From contig CAJPFG010000025.1 in NCBI GenBank assembly GCA_905339235.1, positions 62,001-126,000 of the forward strand: DNA of 64,000 nt, written 5' to 3'. The notes under the pieces were generated by a model that did not search any database, was not told where the DNA came from, and saw only the letters and a program-made list of their open reading frames with translations. Made by a program: the position numbers and the translations under genes. This DNA comes from Phycisphaerales bacterium (GTDB lineage: Bacteria > Planctomycetota > Phycisphaerae > Phycisphaerales > UBA1924). Below are positions 48,904-58,049 of the stretch, one piece after another. Positions within the stretch are counted from its first letter, which is position 1; each line of letters begins with the position of its first letter.

Positions 48904-49416
48904 TCAACTCGGGTCCGTTGATCCCCTCGCCCCGCACTCCGGGCATTTGGCCCGCCGCGGAAGGCCGATCAGGTCGTATCCGCAGGCGCAGGTGTTCTGC
49001 CGCCGGCGCGTGCGCGGGTGCGCAATCCATGAATACACGGTCGGCGCGGCCAACGCGAAGAGCGGAATCCACAGAGGGAGTTGCGCGCTCGTAGCCGCCC
49101 GCGTGCTGTGCAACGTGGGCCAGAGGCTTGGCCGATGCCAGCCGCGAATGCGCGAGACCCGTAACTCGGGCGGCAGGATCGTGACCCCGAAGCCTCCGAA
49201 GTCCGGTCGGAAGTAGATGATGCTTCCGGACCGGATGCAAAGCACATCGAATTCGTTTCCGACGTCGCATCCTCCGCTATCGAAGCGGATCTGGTGGTTG
49301 AACCCCGCTTCCCATTGAAAACTCAACAACAACCCCGCCGCGAGCGGTACGGAGAGGGCCGCTCCCGCCCAGCGGGCTGAGGCCGCGACCAAAGATCTCT
49401 TCGGCCACCAAGGCAT
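48904..49416 (-). CDS. Small membrane protein with C-terminal zinc ribbon
   Basis: A 170-residue protein from ATG 49416. One hydrophobic segment near residues 12-34 acts as anchor, an extracytoplasmic middle part follows with several Cys and aromatic residues, a second hydrophobic segment lies at about 113-132 (LWIPLFALAAPTVYSWI), and the last 35 residues form a zinc ribbon: CACGYDLIGLPRRAKCPECG. This is the same CGYD...CPECG module as at the N-terminus of the protein at 453-1253 but placed at the other end. Convergent with the gene ending at 48888, 15 bases away. No function assigned. Confidence 0.75.
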   Translation of the reverse strand: MPWWPKRSLVAASARWAGAALSVPLAAGLLLSFQWEAGFNHQIRFDSGGCDVGNEFDVLCIRSGSIIYFRPDFGGFGVTILPPELRVSRIRGWHRPSLWPTLHSTRAATSAQLPLWIPLFALAAPTVYSWIAHPRTRRRQNTCACGYDLIGLPRRAKCPECGARGSTDPS

Positions 49417-49497
49417 CGCGAATACCTACGGCGGATCGCTCGCCCCGGTGCGAAGAGATCGCAGGAACTCTGAATACTGTCGCATCAGGAGAACGCC

Positions 49498-50661
49498 ATG
49501 GTCCGCACCGCCGCACTGATCCTCACATTGCTGCTCTCGTACACCAGCCTGGCGCGGTCTCAACCCCCTGCGCCCCCCGACGTGGTTCGCTCCTTCACCG
49601 CCAAGGACGCCCGCACCGTGCGGTTCCTTCTCCTGACGCCGCCCAACTTTGATGCGATCAAGGCCTTCCCCGTGTTGCTGACCTTTCCGCCGGGCAAGGG
49701 CGACGAGGCCATGGTGCGGTCGGCGGTGGACGAGTACTGGCGGCCCGCGGCGGCGCGGCGGGGGTGGGTCATCGCCAGCCCCATCGCGCCCGAGGGTTCG
49801 TCGTGGCAGAAGGAACTTTCCCTCGCCTGCGAACTGCTCGACCACCTCGCCACGATCGTCAAGCCCGAGAACGGGCTGATCCACGTGGCCGGAGTGAGCA
49901 ACGGCGGGCTGGCCGCGTTCTCGCTGGCCATCGACCAGCCCGGCCGATTCGCCTCGCTGGTGGTGCTGCCCGGCGCACCCGCCAGCCCCGCGGAGTTCGA
50001 GCGGCTGGACCGCCTCAAGACCGTCCCGGTCACGATGTTCGTGGGTGAGAACGATTCGGAGTTCTGGCTGCCCCAGGCGCGTTCCGCGGCCGCGCGGCTC
50101 AAGGACCTGGACCTGGAGTGCGATTTGTTCGAGCAGTCCGGACAGGGGCACCGGCTGAAGATCGACTCGGCGATTCTGTTCGACGCCCTGGACGCCCGCC
50201 GCCCCGCCGCCCGCGCCACCCGGCTGGCCCGGGAGGGCGCGATGAAGGCCGTCGCGGCCGTGCTCGACGATTTTCATGACGCGGCTTCCAAGGCCGACGA
50301 GGTCCGTTACTTCGAGCACTTCGCGAAGGACGCGATCTTCCTGGGGACTGACCCCACCGAGCGGTGGAATCTCGAGCAGTTCCGCGCCTTCGCCGTTCCG
50401 TACTTCCAGAAGGGAACCGGCTGGACCTACGCGCCCTCCTCGCGCCATGTGACGGTCTCCACCGACGGCGCCACGGCGTGGTTCGACGAGATGCTCGACA
50501 ACAGCAAGTACGGCGCCTGCCGCGGGTCGGGCGTGCTCGTGCGGGCCGAAGGGACCTGGAGGGTCGCGCAGTACAACCTCTCCAAGCCGCTCTACAACGA
50601 TTTGCTGGACGAACTGCTCCCGCGCGTGCGTGAGTTTGAGCGCACGCCGATCACCAAGTAG
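49498..50661 (+). CDS. Exported alpha/beta-hydrolase fused to a SnoaL-like domain
   Basis: A 387-residue protein starting MVRTAALILTLLLSYTSLARSQPP (ATG 49498, CAGGAGAACGCC before it): signal peptide cut near residue 21. Residues 40-235 are an esterase/PHB-depolymerase-like hydrolase with nucleophile elbow VSNGGLAAF (Ser in GVSNGG), a VGENDSEFW acid segment and QGHR histidine, so the triad looks complete. Residues 245-380 are NTF2/SnoaL-like (DFHDAASKADEVRYFEHFAKDAIFLGTD, then WFDEMLDN, GSGVLVRAEGTWRVAQYNLS). The joining of a hydrolase with this small sandwich in one exported chain is not common. The substrate is unknown. It faces a gene-free stretch of 427 bases downstream. Confidence 0.85.
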   Translation: MVRTAALILTLLLSYTSLARSQPPAPPDVVRSFTAKDARTVRFLLLTPPNFDAIKAFPVLLTFPPGKGDEAMVRSAVDEYWRPAAARRGWVIASPIAPEGSSWQKELSLACELLDHLATIVKPENGLIHVAGVSNGGLAAFSLAIDQPGRFASLVVLPGAPASPAEFERLDRLKTVPVTMFVGENDSEFWLPQARSAAARLKDLDLECDLFEQSGQGHRLKIDSAILFDALDARRPAARATRLAREGAMKAVAAVLDDFHDAASKADEVRYFEHFAKDAIFLGTDPTERWNLEQFRAFAVPYFQKGTGWTYAPSSRHVTVSTDGATAWFDEMLDNSKYGACRGSGVLVRAEGTWRVAQYNLSKPLYNDLLDELLPRVREFERTPITK

Positions 50662-51088
50662 AGAGCGGCTTTCGCGCGTTGATCGATCAGTCGTACAGGC
50701 CGCTGACCGGCGGGGGATCCACACGCGTCAGCGGGATGCTACCGGCGCCGTTTTGGATGGCGCGGGTTAGACCCAGAAAAACCGCACAGCGCCGGACGCC
50801 GGCCTGGACTCACGCCGTAGTCGTTGCGGCCGCTCCGCGCCGACAAACGACGGGGTTGACGAACGTATCCGAGGTTGAGAACAGGTGCATGTTGCGGTGC
50901 GCCTTGGCCGGACATTCTGAACTCACACCGGACGAACACACTCTTCTGCCAGTTGGGAACACGAGCCCGATCCGGGTTCGTGGGCCGGGCCGCTCACGCC
51001 GGCTCTTCGCCGAGCCCATCGCCGCAACCCGTTTGTGCTCCGGCGCTTGGCGTCGATCCCGGCTGGTTGTTAGGAATACACTCGGTTG
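50662..51088. other. Gene-free stretch
   Basis: No convincing coding frame, tRNA, hairpin with T-run or repeat was seen. One open frame on the + strand is compatible with chance in GC-rich DNA. A TACACT hexamer at 51077-51082 lies just before the radical SAM gene start and could be its -10 element. Confidence 0.5.
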
Positions 51089-52204
51089 ATGCCCGACCCC
51101 GACCACACCTACCGGGATGCTCTTCCCGATGGACCCGTTCGCGGACGCGGGGCGGGGATCAACCCGGGCAATCGATTCGAGGACATCCGCCTGCACGTGC
51201 TGGGTGAGCACCTCGACCAGCGTCGGATTGAGGCCCCCGAAGGCGAGCAGTCCCGGACCCGCGTGATCCCCGACTCCACGCGCACGCTCATCAACCGCGT
51301 GGATTCTCCCGACCTTCCGTTCCACTGGACGGTGAACCCCTACCGCGGCTGTGAGCACGGGTGCATCTACTGCTATGCGCGTCCGGGGCACGAGTACCTC
51401 TCGATGTCGTGCGGGCTGGACTTCGAGACGGTGATCCTGGCCAAGCACGACGCCCCGGAACTGCTGCGGCGGGAACTCTCGCACACGTCCTGGCGCGGCG
51501 AGGCGATCATGTTCAGCGGGGTCACCGATCCCTACCAGCCCCTCGAACGCGAACTGCGGATCACGCGGCGTTGCCTGGAAGTATGCCACGAGGTGCGCCA
51601 ACCGGTCTGGATGATCACCAAGAACCACCTGATCACCCGCGACATCGACCTGCTGTCGGGCCTTTCGCGGGACGGGGCCGCCGCGGCGGCGGTCAGCCTC
51701 ACCACCCTCGATCCGGCGCTGGCGGCGAAGATGGAGCCGCGGGCGAGCGGCCCTTCGGCACGCCTGCGCGCGATCCGCGAACTGGCCTCGGCGGGGATCC
51801 CCGTGACCGTGATGACCGCGCCAATCATCCCGCGGATCAACGACCACGAGATCCCGGCGCTGCTGGCTGCCGCGGCCGAGGCGGGGGCGACCTCCGCCGG
51901 CTACGTGCTGCTCCGGCTGCCCCACCAGATCAAGGACTTGTTCCTCGACTGGCTCGCGCGGCACTTCCCCGACCGCGCCGCCCACGCGGAGTCGCTGATC
52001 CGCCAGACCCGAGGCGGTGAGTTGTACGAGCCGGGCTTCTTCACGCGCCAGCGCGGCGAAGGCCCGATGGCCGAGCAGATCCGGCGGGTGTTCGACCTCT
52101 TCGCGAAAAAGCACGGGCTGGTCAAGGCTCGCCGCACGCTCAACAGCGCCGGCTTCCGAAGGCCCGACGCGACGCCGGGGCAGTTCTCGCTCTTCGATTT
52201 CTGA
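51089..52204 (+). CDS. PA0069-family radical SAM protein
   Basis: A 371-residue protein with the radical SAM cluster motif CEHGCIYCYAR (Cys88, Cys92, Cys95), preceded by the HWTVNPYRG stretch typical of the PA0069/SplB-like family. Other markers are GRGAGINPGNRFE near the start, MFSGVTDPYQPLERELRITRRCLEV, MITKNHLITRDIDLL and a final GQFSLFDF. The family uses a 4Fe-4S cluster and SAM to start radical chemistry; it resembles spore photoproduct lyase but its substrate is not established. No signal peptide, so cytosolic. It is followed 45 bases later by an M48 peptidase gene on the same strand. Confidence 0.88.
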   Translation: MPDPDHTYRDALPDGPVRGRGAGINPGNRFEDIRLHVLGEHLDQRRIEAPEGEQSRTRVIPDSTRTLINRVDSPDLPFHWTVNPYRGCEHGCIYCYARPGHEYLSMSCGLDFETVILAKHDAPELLRRELSHTSWRGEAIMFSGVTDPYQPLERELRITRRCLEVCHEVRQPVWMITKNHLITRDIDLLSGLSRDGAAAAAVSLTTLDPALAAKMEPRASGPSARLRAIRELASAGIPVTVMTAPIIPRINDHEIPALLAAAAEAGATSAGYVLLRLPHQIKDLFLDWLARHFPDRAAHAESLIRQTRGGELYEPGFFTRQRGEGPMAEQIRRVFDLFAKKHGLVKARRTLNSAGFRRPDATPGQFSLFDF

Positions 52205-52249
52205 TGGGATCGGCCGGCGGCCGGCTTTTGGTATGCTCGCCGCCCAGCC

Positions 52250-54433
52250 ATGCCCCAACCTCACGCCAGCATCGATGCCGATCATCTGCTCCCCGACACG
52301 TGGACCGGGCCATCCGTGGATGTCCCCTATCTCTTGTCGGTGCTCCTGGCCTCGGGCGCGGTGCTGCTGGTGGGCGTGGTGTACCTGCTGGTGCTGCTGA
52401 CGGCGCTCCTCGCGGTGCCCGGGGCGATCGTGCTCGCATGTGTGTTCAAAGCGCACCTCCACCCGTTCGTGATCCCCGCGGTGATCGCGGCGGGCGTCCT
52501 GATGCTGCCGCTGTTTCTGTCCGTGGCGTTCGGCCTGGCGAAGGCCGCCCTGCCGCCGGGCGGGGAGCGGGGCGAGGAGTACACGCTCAGCGCCAAGGAA
52601 GAGCCGGTGCTCTGGGCGACGGTCCAGCGGCTTTGCAGGCTGCTGGGTTCGCCCGTCCCCAAGCGGATCGTGGTGCTCGCGGAGCCCAATGCGTTCGCGA
52701 ACACCGGCTCGATTCTCCGCGCGCTGCTGGGGTTTCCCAACATGGCCCTGGGCATCGGGATGCCGATCGTGGGGGCGATGACCGTGCGCGAGTTCCTGGG
52801 GATTCTGGCGCATGAGACGGGGCATCTCCGCCAGCGCGTGTCGGGGATCGTGGGGCTGGCCGCGGCGTCGATGCTTCGTCGCCTGGATTTCGCGGCGCAC
52901 GGCGTGACCCAGCGGGAGTGGGACCTGGAGACCTTCGACGAGTACGCCGACACGCCGCTGCTGGAGATCGTGCTGGTTCGGCTGGGCCGGGCGGGCGCGG
53001 CGATCGCGCGGGGAATCTGCCGCGCCCTGCTGGCCATCGCGCACGCGGCCTGGTCCTTCGCGCGCCGGCGGCAGGAGATCAACGCCGACGCGTACGAGGT
53101 CCGCCTGGCCGGGAGCGCCGCCTTCGAGTCGGCGTCGCGCACGATGCACGCGCTCGAACTCGCGTACTCCCGCTCTCTGGACGACTTGGAGCGGATGCTC
53201 AAGAAGTCCTGCGCGCCCGACGACGTTCCCGCGGTGACGCTGGACCACCTGCGCCTGATGGGCGCCGAGGGGCGGGCCATGGGCGACCGCAATCTCGCCT
53301 CGGGCGAGGCCGACTGGCTTGATTCATACCCGGCGGAGCGCGAGCGCGTGCAGCGGGCTCGCGACGCGAAGGAGCCGGGGGTCATTTCGCTGGACGCGCC
53401 GGCGACGGTGCTCTTCCAGAACTTCCATCGTGCGTGCGAACGGGCCACCCACGCGCTGCTCGAAACAATCGTGGACAACCACGAAGCGAAACTGGAACGC
53501 CGGGTGTCTCGCGAGGAACTCCGGGAAGGCCTCGTGGAGCAACTGGAAGGGCGGCGGGCCCTGGCCGCGCTCCTGGGGTTCGAGCACCTGGCCTGGCGGC
53601 CGGTGCTGCCGGCGATCCTCGAACTTTCCGAGCCCACCGATCCCAGGGCCACATTGGCGCGCCTTCGAACGGCACGCCGGGCGCGCCCCGGCCCCGCGAC
53701 GCTGGCCGCGGCCGATCGATTCCGCGACGCCAACGAACGCTGGATGGCCTGCCTGGCGGCCCGGCAGGCGTTCGAACTCGCCCCCTCGACCACGGTCGAG
53801 GTCCGGGGCATCGGCAAGGTCAGCCGCTGGACCGTCGTGTCGCATATCGACAAGGCCAGCGCCGACCTGGCTCAGGCGATGGACGCCGTGGACCCCCTCG
53901 TAGAGGCCGCCGAGGTCCGTGTCGCCTGCGCACTCCGCCTGCTGTGCGTCAAGGGCGCGGAGAAGATGCTCCCCGACGCCGCCAGGCACAAAGACCGCGT
54001 GCGCGAACTCCTCAAGCACGCCGGCGTCCTCCGCGAGGCCTTCCCCATCGTGCGACGACTGCGCGAGACCACCGCCACGTCCGCGGCCCTGGCCTCCGCC
54101 ACGCACAACGAGAAACTCCGCAAAAGCGCGTGGGAGCGGGCGCTCCCGCTCACCGTGGGAATGGGCGAGCACCTGGGCGAAATCCGCCGGCTGGGGCGCG
54201 AGGTTCCCGCGCCCGGACAGACGACCATCAAGGCCACGGGCGATTTCGGGGAGTGGCTGGCAGGGCCCCCTACGGGGCCCGAGGCGTTCTTCGCCGTGCA
54301 CGACGCCGCGGAAGGACTCATGGACCGCTTCCGCCGCGCCCACGAGCAGAGCGTGGGCGAGTTGGCGCGGATCACGCTGGAGGTCGAGCGGGCGCTCGAC
54401 GCCGCGGCGGCGGCGCGCCAGGGCACGTCGTGA
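52250..54433 (+). CDS. Large M48-family membrane metallopeptidase
   Basis: A 727-residue protein. Two membrane segments near residues 27-66 and 72-100, then the M48 zinc site HETGH (His188, Glu189, His192) preceded by REFLGILA, with the third ligand Glu in RRQEINADAYEVR (ExxxD) near residue 280. That places the active site between membrane segments as in HtpX-like enzymes. The following 400 residues are mostly alpha-helical, rich in Arg and Glu, and are unlike HtpX, which is about 290 residues long. Possibly it degrades misfolded membrane proteins, but the long helical part suggests extra substrate binding. Downstream of the radical SAM gene; a histidine kinase follows. Confidence 0.86.
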   Translation: MPQPHASIDADHLLPDTWTGPSVDVPYLLSVLLASGAVLLVGVVYLLVLLTALLAVPGAIVLACVFKAHLHPFVIPAVIAAGVLMLPLFLSVAFGLAKAALPPGGERGEEYTLSAKEEPVLWATVQRLCRLLGSPVPKRIVVLAEPNAFANTGSILRALLGFPNMALGIGMPIVGAMTVREFLGILAHETGHLRQRVSGIVGLAAASMLRRLDFAAHGVTQREWDLETFDEYADTPLLEIVLVRLGRAGAAIARGICRALLAIAHAAWSFARRRQEINADAYEVRLAGSAAFESASRTMHALELAYSRSLDDLERMLKKSCAPDDVPAVTLDHLRLMGAEGRAMGDRNLASGEADWLDSYPAERERVQRARDAKEPGVISLDAPATVLFQNFHRACERATHALLETIVDNHEAKLERRVSREELREGLVEQLEGRRALAALLGFEHLAWRPVLPAILELSEPTDPRATLARLRTARRARPGPATLAAADRFRDANERWMACLAARQAFELAPSTTVEVRGIGKVSRWTVVSHIDKASADLAQAMDAVDPLVEAAEVRVACALRLLCVKGAEKMLPDAARHKDRVRELLKHAGVLREAFPIVRRLRETTATSAALASATHNEKLRKSAWERALPLTVGMGEHLGEIRRLGREVPAPGQTTIKATGDFGEWLAGPPTGPEAFFAVHDAAEGLMDRFRRAHEQSVGELARITLEVERALDAAAAARQGTS

Positions 54434-54535
54434 GCGCGGACCGCGCCGCGCCCGCACGTTTTCGTGTGTGCATTCCGGGCCCGCGGTATCAGTATTTACG
54501 GTACACTGCGCGCCGACTCGATTGGGAGCCGCGCG

Positions 54536-55867
54536 ATGGGAGTCGGGCGATCTGAAGGCGAACGTGCGGGCAGCGGGTGGATCTTCTATCGCGGCCCGGT
54601 GCTGGTGGCCCTGACCTACATCGCCATATCGGTCATGTACATCCTGGTGTCGGACCGCCTGGTGAGCGCGCTGGTCACCGACGCCGCGGCGGTGGAGCGG
54701 ATCCAATCGGTCAAGGGCGTGGTGTTCGTCACCGTGACCGGGCTGCTGATCTGGTACATGGTGGCGCGGCTGGTTCGATCGCTGGCGATGGCCAACGCGC
54801 GCCTGGCGGAGCGGGAGCGGCGCGTGCGGGCCTTGCTGGACGGGGCGCCGGTGCCGGTGTGCGTGGTTCGCGACGGGGCCTTCGAGTACCTCAACGCCGA
54901 CGCCGCGCGGTTGCTTGGTGACGCGGGCTTGCTCGAAAAGACGCCGCTGGAGGCCCGGGCGCTCCCGGAGTTTCGCGCGGGTGTGCGGGAGATGATCGCG
55001 CGGGTGGAACGGTCGGACGCCGGAGAGTGGGCACGCGATCTGCGGATGAACGGGCGCGACGGGCGGGAGTTCGACGCGGAGATCGCCGCGTGTCCCTTCG
55101 CCCTGGACCCGCACGCGGTGCAGGTGGTGATCCTGGACGTGTCGGAGCAGAAGCAGATGGAGCGGGCGGTGCGGCAGGCCCAGAAAATGGAGGCGGTGGG
55201 AAGGCTGGCGGCGGGGGTGGCGCACGAGTTCAACAACTCGCTCACGGCGATCATGGGGCTGGCAAGCCTGGTCAAGGTCACGACCAGCCCGCAGGCGCAG
55301 TACCTGGCCCAGATCGAGGAAGTGGCGGAGCAGGCGGCGGAACTCACCCGCAGCCTGCTCACGATGTCTCGCAACGGAACCTCGCACAAGCAGCGGGTGG
55401 CGCTGCGGGGCGTTCTGGAGGACGCAGCCCGGGTGATCGAGGCCGCGATGCCCGAGGGCGTCCGGTTTGCTTCGAGCCTCGAGGGCCTGGCCGACTCGCC
55501 GGTGTTTGCCGATGTGGGGCAACTGCGGCAGGCCCTGCTGAACCTGGCCCTGAACGCGCGCGACGCGATGCCCAAGGGGGGCACGCTCTCGCTGCGGGCG
55601 TGGACACGTGCGACCCGCGACGGGCGGGAGGAGGCGGTGGTCGAAGTTCGCGATACGGGCATGGGAATTCCCGCCGAGGTGCGGGAGCAACTCTTCACGC
55701 CGTTCTTCACCACCAAGGAGAACGGCAAGGGCACCGGGCTGGGGCTGGCGGTGACGCGCGGGATCGTCGAGGACCACGGCGGGCGGATCGAGGTGGAGAG
55801 CGAAGTTGGGAAGGGCAGTGTGTTCCGCGTAATCCTCAGCGTGGAGCGGGAACGGGTGGCAACGTAA
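54536..55867 (+). CDS. PAS-domain sensor histidine kinase, membrane-bound
   Basis: A 443-residue protein from ATG 54536. Two membrane helices (residues 22-40 and 60-79) flank a short periplasmic loop. A PAS-like domain (95-205) contains LLDGAPVPVCVVRDGAFEYLNADAARLLG. The dimerisation/phosphoacceptor region has His230 in GRLAAGVAHEFNN, and the ATPase domain has NLALNARDAM (N box), DTGMGIP (G1), FFTTKENGKGTGLGL (F/G2). All catalytic boxes are intact. It should autophosphorylate and pass phosphate to a receiver; no regulator is adjacent, but a lone receiver domain occurs at 28715-29122. The stop is followed by a long inverted repeat. Confidence 0.9.
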   Translation: MGVGRSEGERAGSGWIFYRGPVLVALTYIAISVMYILVSDRLVSALVTDAAAVERIQSVKGVVFVTVTGLLIWYMVARLVRSLAMANARLAERERRVRALLDGAPVPVCVVRDGAFEYLNADAARLLGDAGLLEKTPLEARALPEFRAGVREMIARVERSDAGEWARDLRMNGRDGREFDAEIAACPFALDPHAVQVVILDVSEQKQMERAVRQAQKMEAVGRLAAGVAHEFNNSLTAIMGLASLVKVTTSPQAQYLAQIEEVAEQAAELTRSLLTMSRNGTSHKQRVALRGVLEDAARVIEAAMPEGVRFASSLEGLADSPVFADVGQLRQALLNLALNARDAMPKGGTLSLRAWTRATRDGREEAVVEVRDTGMGIPAEVREQLFTPFFTTKENGKGTGLGLAVTRGIVEDHGGRIEVESEVGKGSVFRVILSVERERVAT

Positions 55868-55868
55868 C

Positions 55869-55934
55869 TGTCTGTAAAATAATGACTTAGCGTCGATTTC
55901 CTGAAGACAGTGGCGACGCGGTCATTTACGGACA
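55869..55934. repeat. Large imperfect inverted repeat after the histidine kinase
   Basis: TGTCTGTAAAATAATGAC (from 55869) pairs with GTCATTTACGGACA (55921-55934) with a four-base bulge, and inside them GCGTCG pairs with CGACGC. The stem begins one base after the kinase stop codon. It is AT-richer than the surroundings. It may end transcription or be a remnant of a small mobile element. Confidence 0.5.
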
Positions 55935-56048
55935 ATAATAACCTGTATTACCGGACGCGCTGGGATGCGCCCGGAGGAGCCGCGGCCGCAGCATCGGAAC
56001 GTCTCGGCCGCACACGCGCCGGGCGAGAGCCCGGGGGGAGGAAGAATC

Positions 56049-58031
56049 ATGATTCGCGCATTCGCAGGCGCATGCCTCGCGGTGGCAGCATTGACCGCCA
56101 CCGCGCTGGGACAGTCGAGAACGTACACGACGGACGCGGATTTCGATCTCGGCACCATCGTCAACCTGAATCACAATCCGCCGTTCAACAACCAACTCCA
56201 ACTGAACCCCACCGCCGAGCCGTTCCCCTTCATCAGCGTCGCGTGCTCGGGGCGCGGAACCATCGTCCGCCTCGAGACAAACACGGGCCAGGTGCTGGGC
56301 GAGTATCTCTCCAGCCCCGACGGGATGGCGAGGAACCCCTCGCGAACCACCGTGGACCTGTACGGGAACGTCTGGTGCGGCAACCGCGACGAGAACGGCG
56401 CCGACGGCATGACCGGCTCGGCCATCAAGATCGGAATTATCATCGGGGGCGTGCGGGGGAACAAACTGCCCTCGGGCGAGTTTGTTCCGGACCTCAACGG
56501 CGAGTACCTGCAGCCCCCGTTCGCGTACAGCACGTGCGTGGACCGCGACGGCGACGGACTGATCCGAACCTCCAAGGGGCTAGGGAACACCCTCGCCTGG
56601 AGCAACGCCGGCGGGGCCGACAGCAACGGCGGGGTGAGCACCGCCGAGGACGAGGCCATCATCGTGTACGCGCGCACCCCCGGCGCTCCGGGTGTGCGGC
56701 ACGTCTCGGTGGACCGCGACAACAACGTCTGGATCGGCGGGTTCCGCGACTACGTCCCGCGATCCTTCGTGAAGGTCAACGGCGACACCGGCACGGTGAT
56801 GACCAGTTTCAACGCCGCGGCCCGGTTCGGGTGCGGCGGCTACGGCGGCTTCGTCGACCGCAACGGCATCCTCTGGTCGGCCTCGCTGAACCAGTTCGCG
56901 CTGTTGCGCTACGACCCGGCGACGGACACGGGCGCGGCCATCGGGCTGGGGCGCCAGACCTACGGCCTGGGCGCCGACAGCGACGGCAACGTCTGGAACA
57001 GCAACTGGGAATGGAACACCGTTACGAAACTCGACGCGGCGGGGGTGGTGTATCCCGGGTTCCCGGTCGGGCTGAGCGCCTCGGGCGGGCGGGGCGTGGT
57101 GAGCACGCCTCTGGATAACAACGTGTGGATCGCGTGCAGCCACAGCAACTTGGTGGACCGCTTCGCCAGCGACGGCACGCTGCTCAAGCAGATCGGCGTG
57201 GGGGCCCACCCCACCGGCGTGGCCGTGGATCGCGCGGGCAAGGTGTGGGTCACGAACTACAACTCGAGCGACGTGATGCGGATTGACCCCGCCGCGGGCC
57301 CCGACGGCCTGGGCGCGGTGGACCTCGTCGTGCCGCTCGGAGGCAACGCGTACCCGTACAACTACTCCGACATGACCGGCGTGATCGCCGTGGGCATCAC
57401 CAGCCAGCAGGGCTCCTGGGATGTCGTGTTCGACTCCCAGGTCCCCGCCCTGGACTGGGGCAAGGTCACCTGGGATGGCGCCACTCCGGCGGGAACGGCG
57501 ATCACCGTCGGCGTCCGCGCGGCCGACACCGTCGCCGGGCTCACCGGCGTTCCCTTCACATTCATCACCAAGGACGACCCCTTCAACGGCACAGGCGTGA
57601 ACGGCCGCTACATCGAACTCCGCACGACCCTGTCGCGAGAGGCGGGCGTGACGGAGACTCCGGTGCTGTACGAACTGTCGGTGCAGGCGCCGCTGGACGC
57701 GGAACTTGACATCTCGCCCGGGCTCTCCGCGAACAAGGTCGTGCTGGGCAAGCCGTACACCGTGTACGCCGTGCTGTTCGGTAGCGCGCAGGTGGACGTG
57801 CGGTCGATCATTCCGGGCTCGGTGCGATTCGGCGCCTCGGGGACCGAAGCGGCCCCCGTCCGGCAGGGGATCGCGATCGACTTCGACCGCGATGGTTTCG
57901 AGGATGTGCTCTACGGCTTCCGCACGACGCAGTGCGGGCTGACGACCGGAACGGGGATCGCCTGGCTGCGGGCATCGCTCACCGGCGACATCCGCGTGCA
58001 GGCGTGGGACAACGTGTTGGTGGTCCCGTAA
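56049..58031 (+). CDS. Exported NHL/Vgb-like beta-propeller surface protein
   Basis: A 660-residue protein starting MIRAFAGACLAVAALTATALGQ (ATG 56049), a clear signal peptide. Residues 50-440 hold repeated VDRDNNVWIGG, VDRNGILWSAS, ADSDGNVWNSNWEWN, PLDNNVWIACSH, VDRAGKVWVTNYNSSD motifs, the D.x.G.vW pattern of NHL and virginiamycin lyase-like propellers. The second part (residues 480-660) looks like one or two beta-sandwich domains and has no obvious sorting tail. It may be secreted or held in the envelope through partners. It is followed 18 bases later by a PEP-CTERM-type gene, probably on the same transcript. Confidence 0.82.
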   Translation: MIRAFAGACLAVAALTATALGQSRTYTTDADFDLGTIVNLNHNPPFNNQLQLNPTAEPFPFISVACSGRGTIVRLETNTGQVLGEYLSSPDGMARNPSRTTVDLYGNVWCGNRDENGADGMTGSAIKIGIIIGGVRGNKLPSGEFVPDLNGEYLQPPFAYSTCVDRDGDGLIRTSKGLGNTLAWSNAGGADSNGGVSTAEDEAIIVYARTPGAPGVRHVSVDRDNNVWIGGFRDYVPRSFVKVNGDTGTVMTSFNAAARFGCGGYGGFVDRNGILWSASLNQFALLRYDPATDTGAAIGLGRQTYGLGADSDGNVWNSNWEWNTVTKLDAAGVVYPGFPVGLSASGGRGVVSTPLDNNVWIACSHSNLVDRFASDGTLLKQIGVGAHPTGVAVDRAGKVWVTNYNSSDVMRIDPAAGPDGLGAVDLVVPLGGNAYPYNYSDMTGVIAVGITSQQGSWDVVFDSQVPALDWGKVTWDGATPAGTAITVGVRAADTVAGLTGVPFTFITKDDPFNGTGVNGRYIELRTTLSREAGVTETPVLYELSVQAPLDAELDISPGLSANKVVLGKPYTVYAVLFGSAQVDVRSIIPGSVRFGASGTEAAPVRQGIAIDFDRDGFEDVLYGFRTTQCGLTTGTGIAWLRASLTGDIRVQAWDNVLVVP

Positions 58032-58049
58032 GGGAGAGGAGGATCAGAT

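Noticed and set aside
50679..51089. An open + strand frame in the gap after the esterase gene
   Set aside because: Residue composition is Arg/Pro/Thr-rich with no pattern, consistent with chance.
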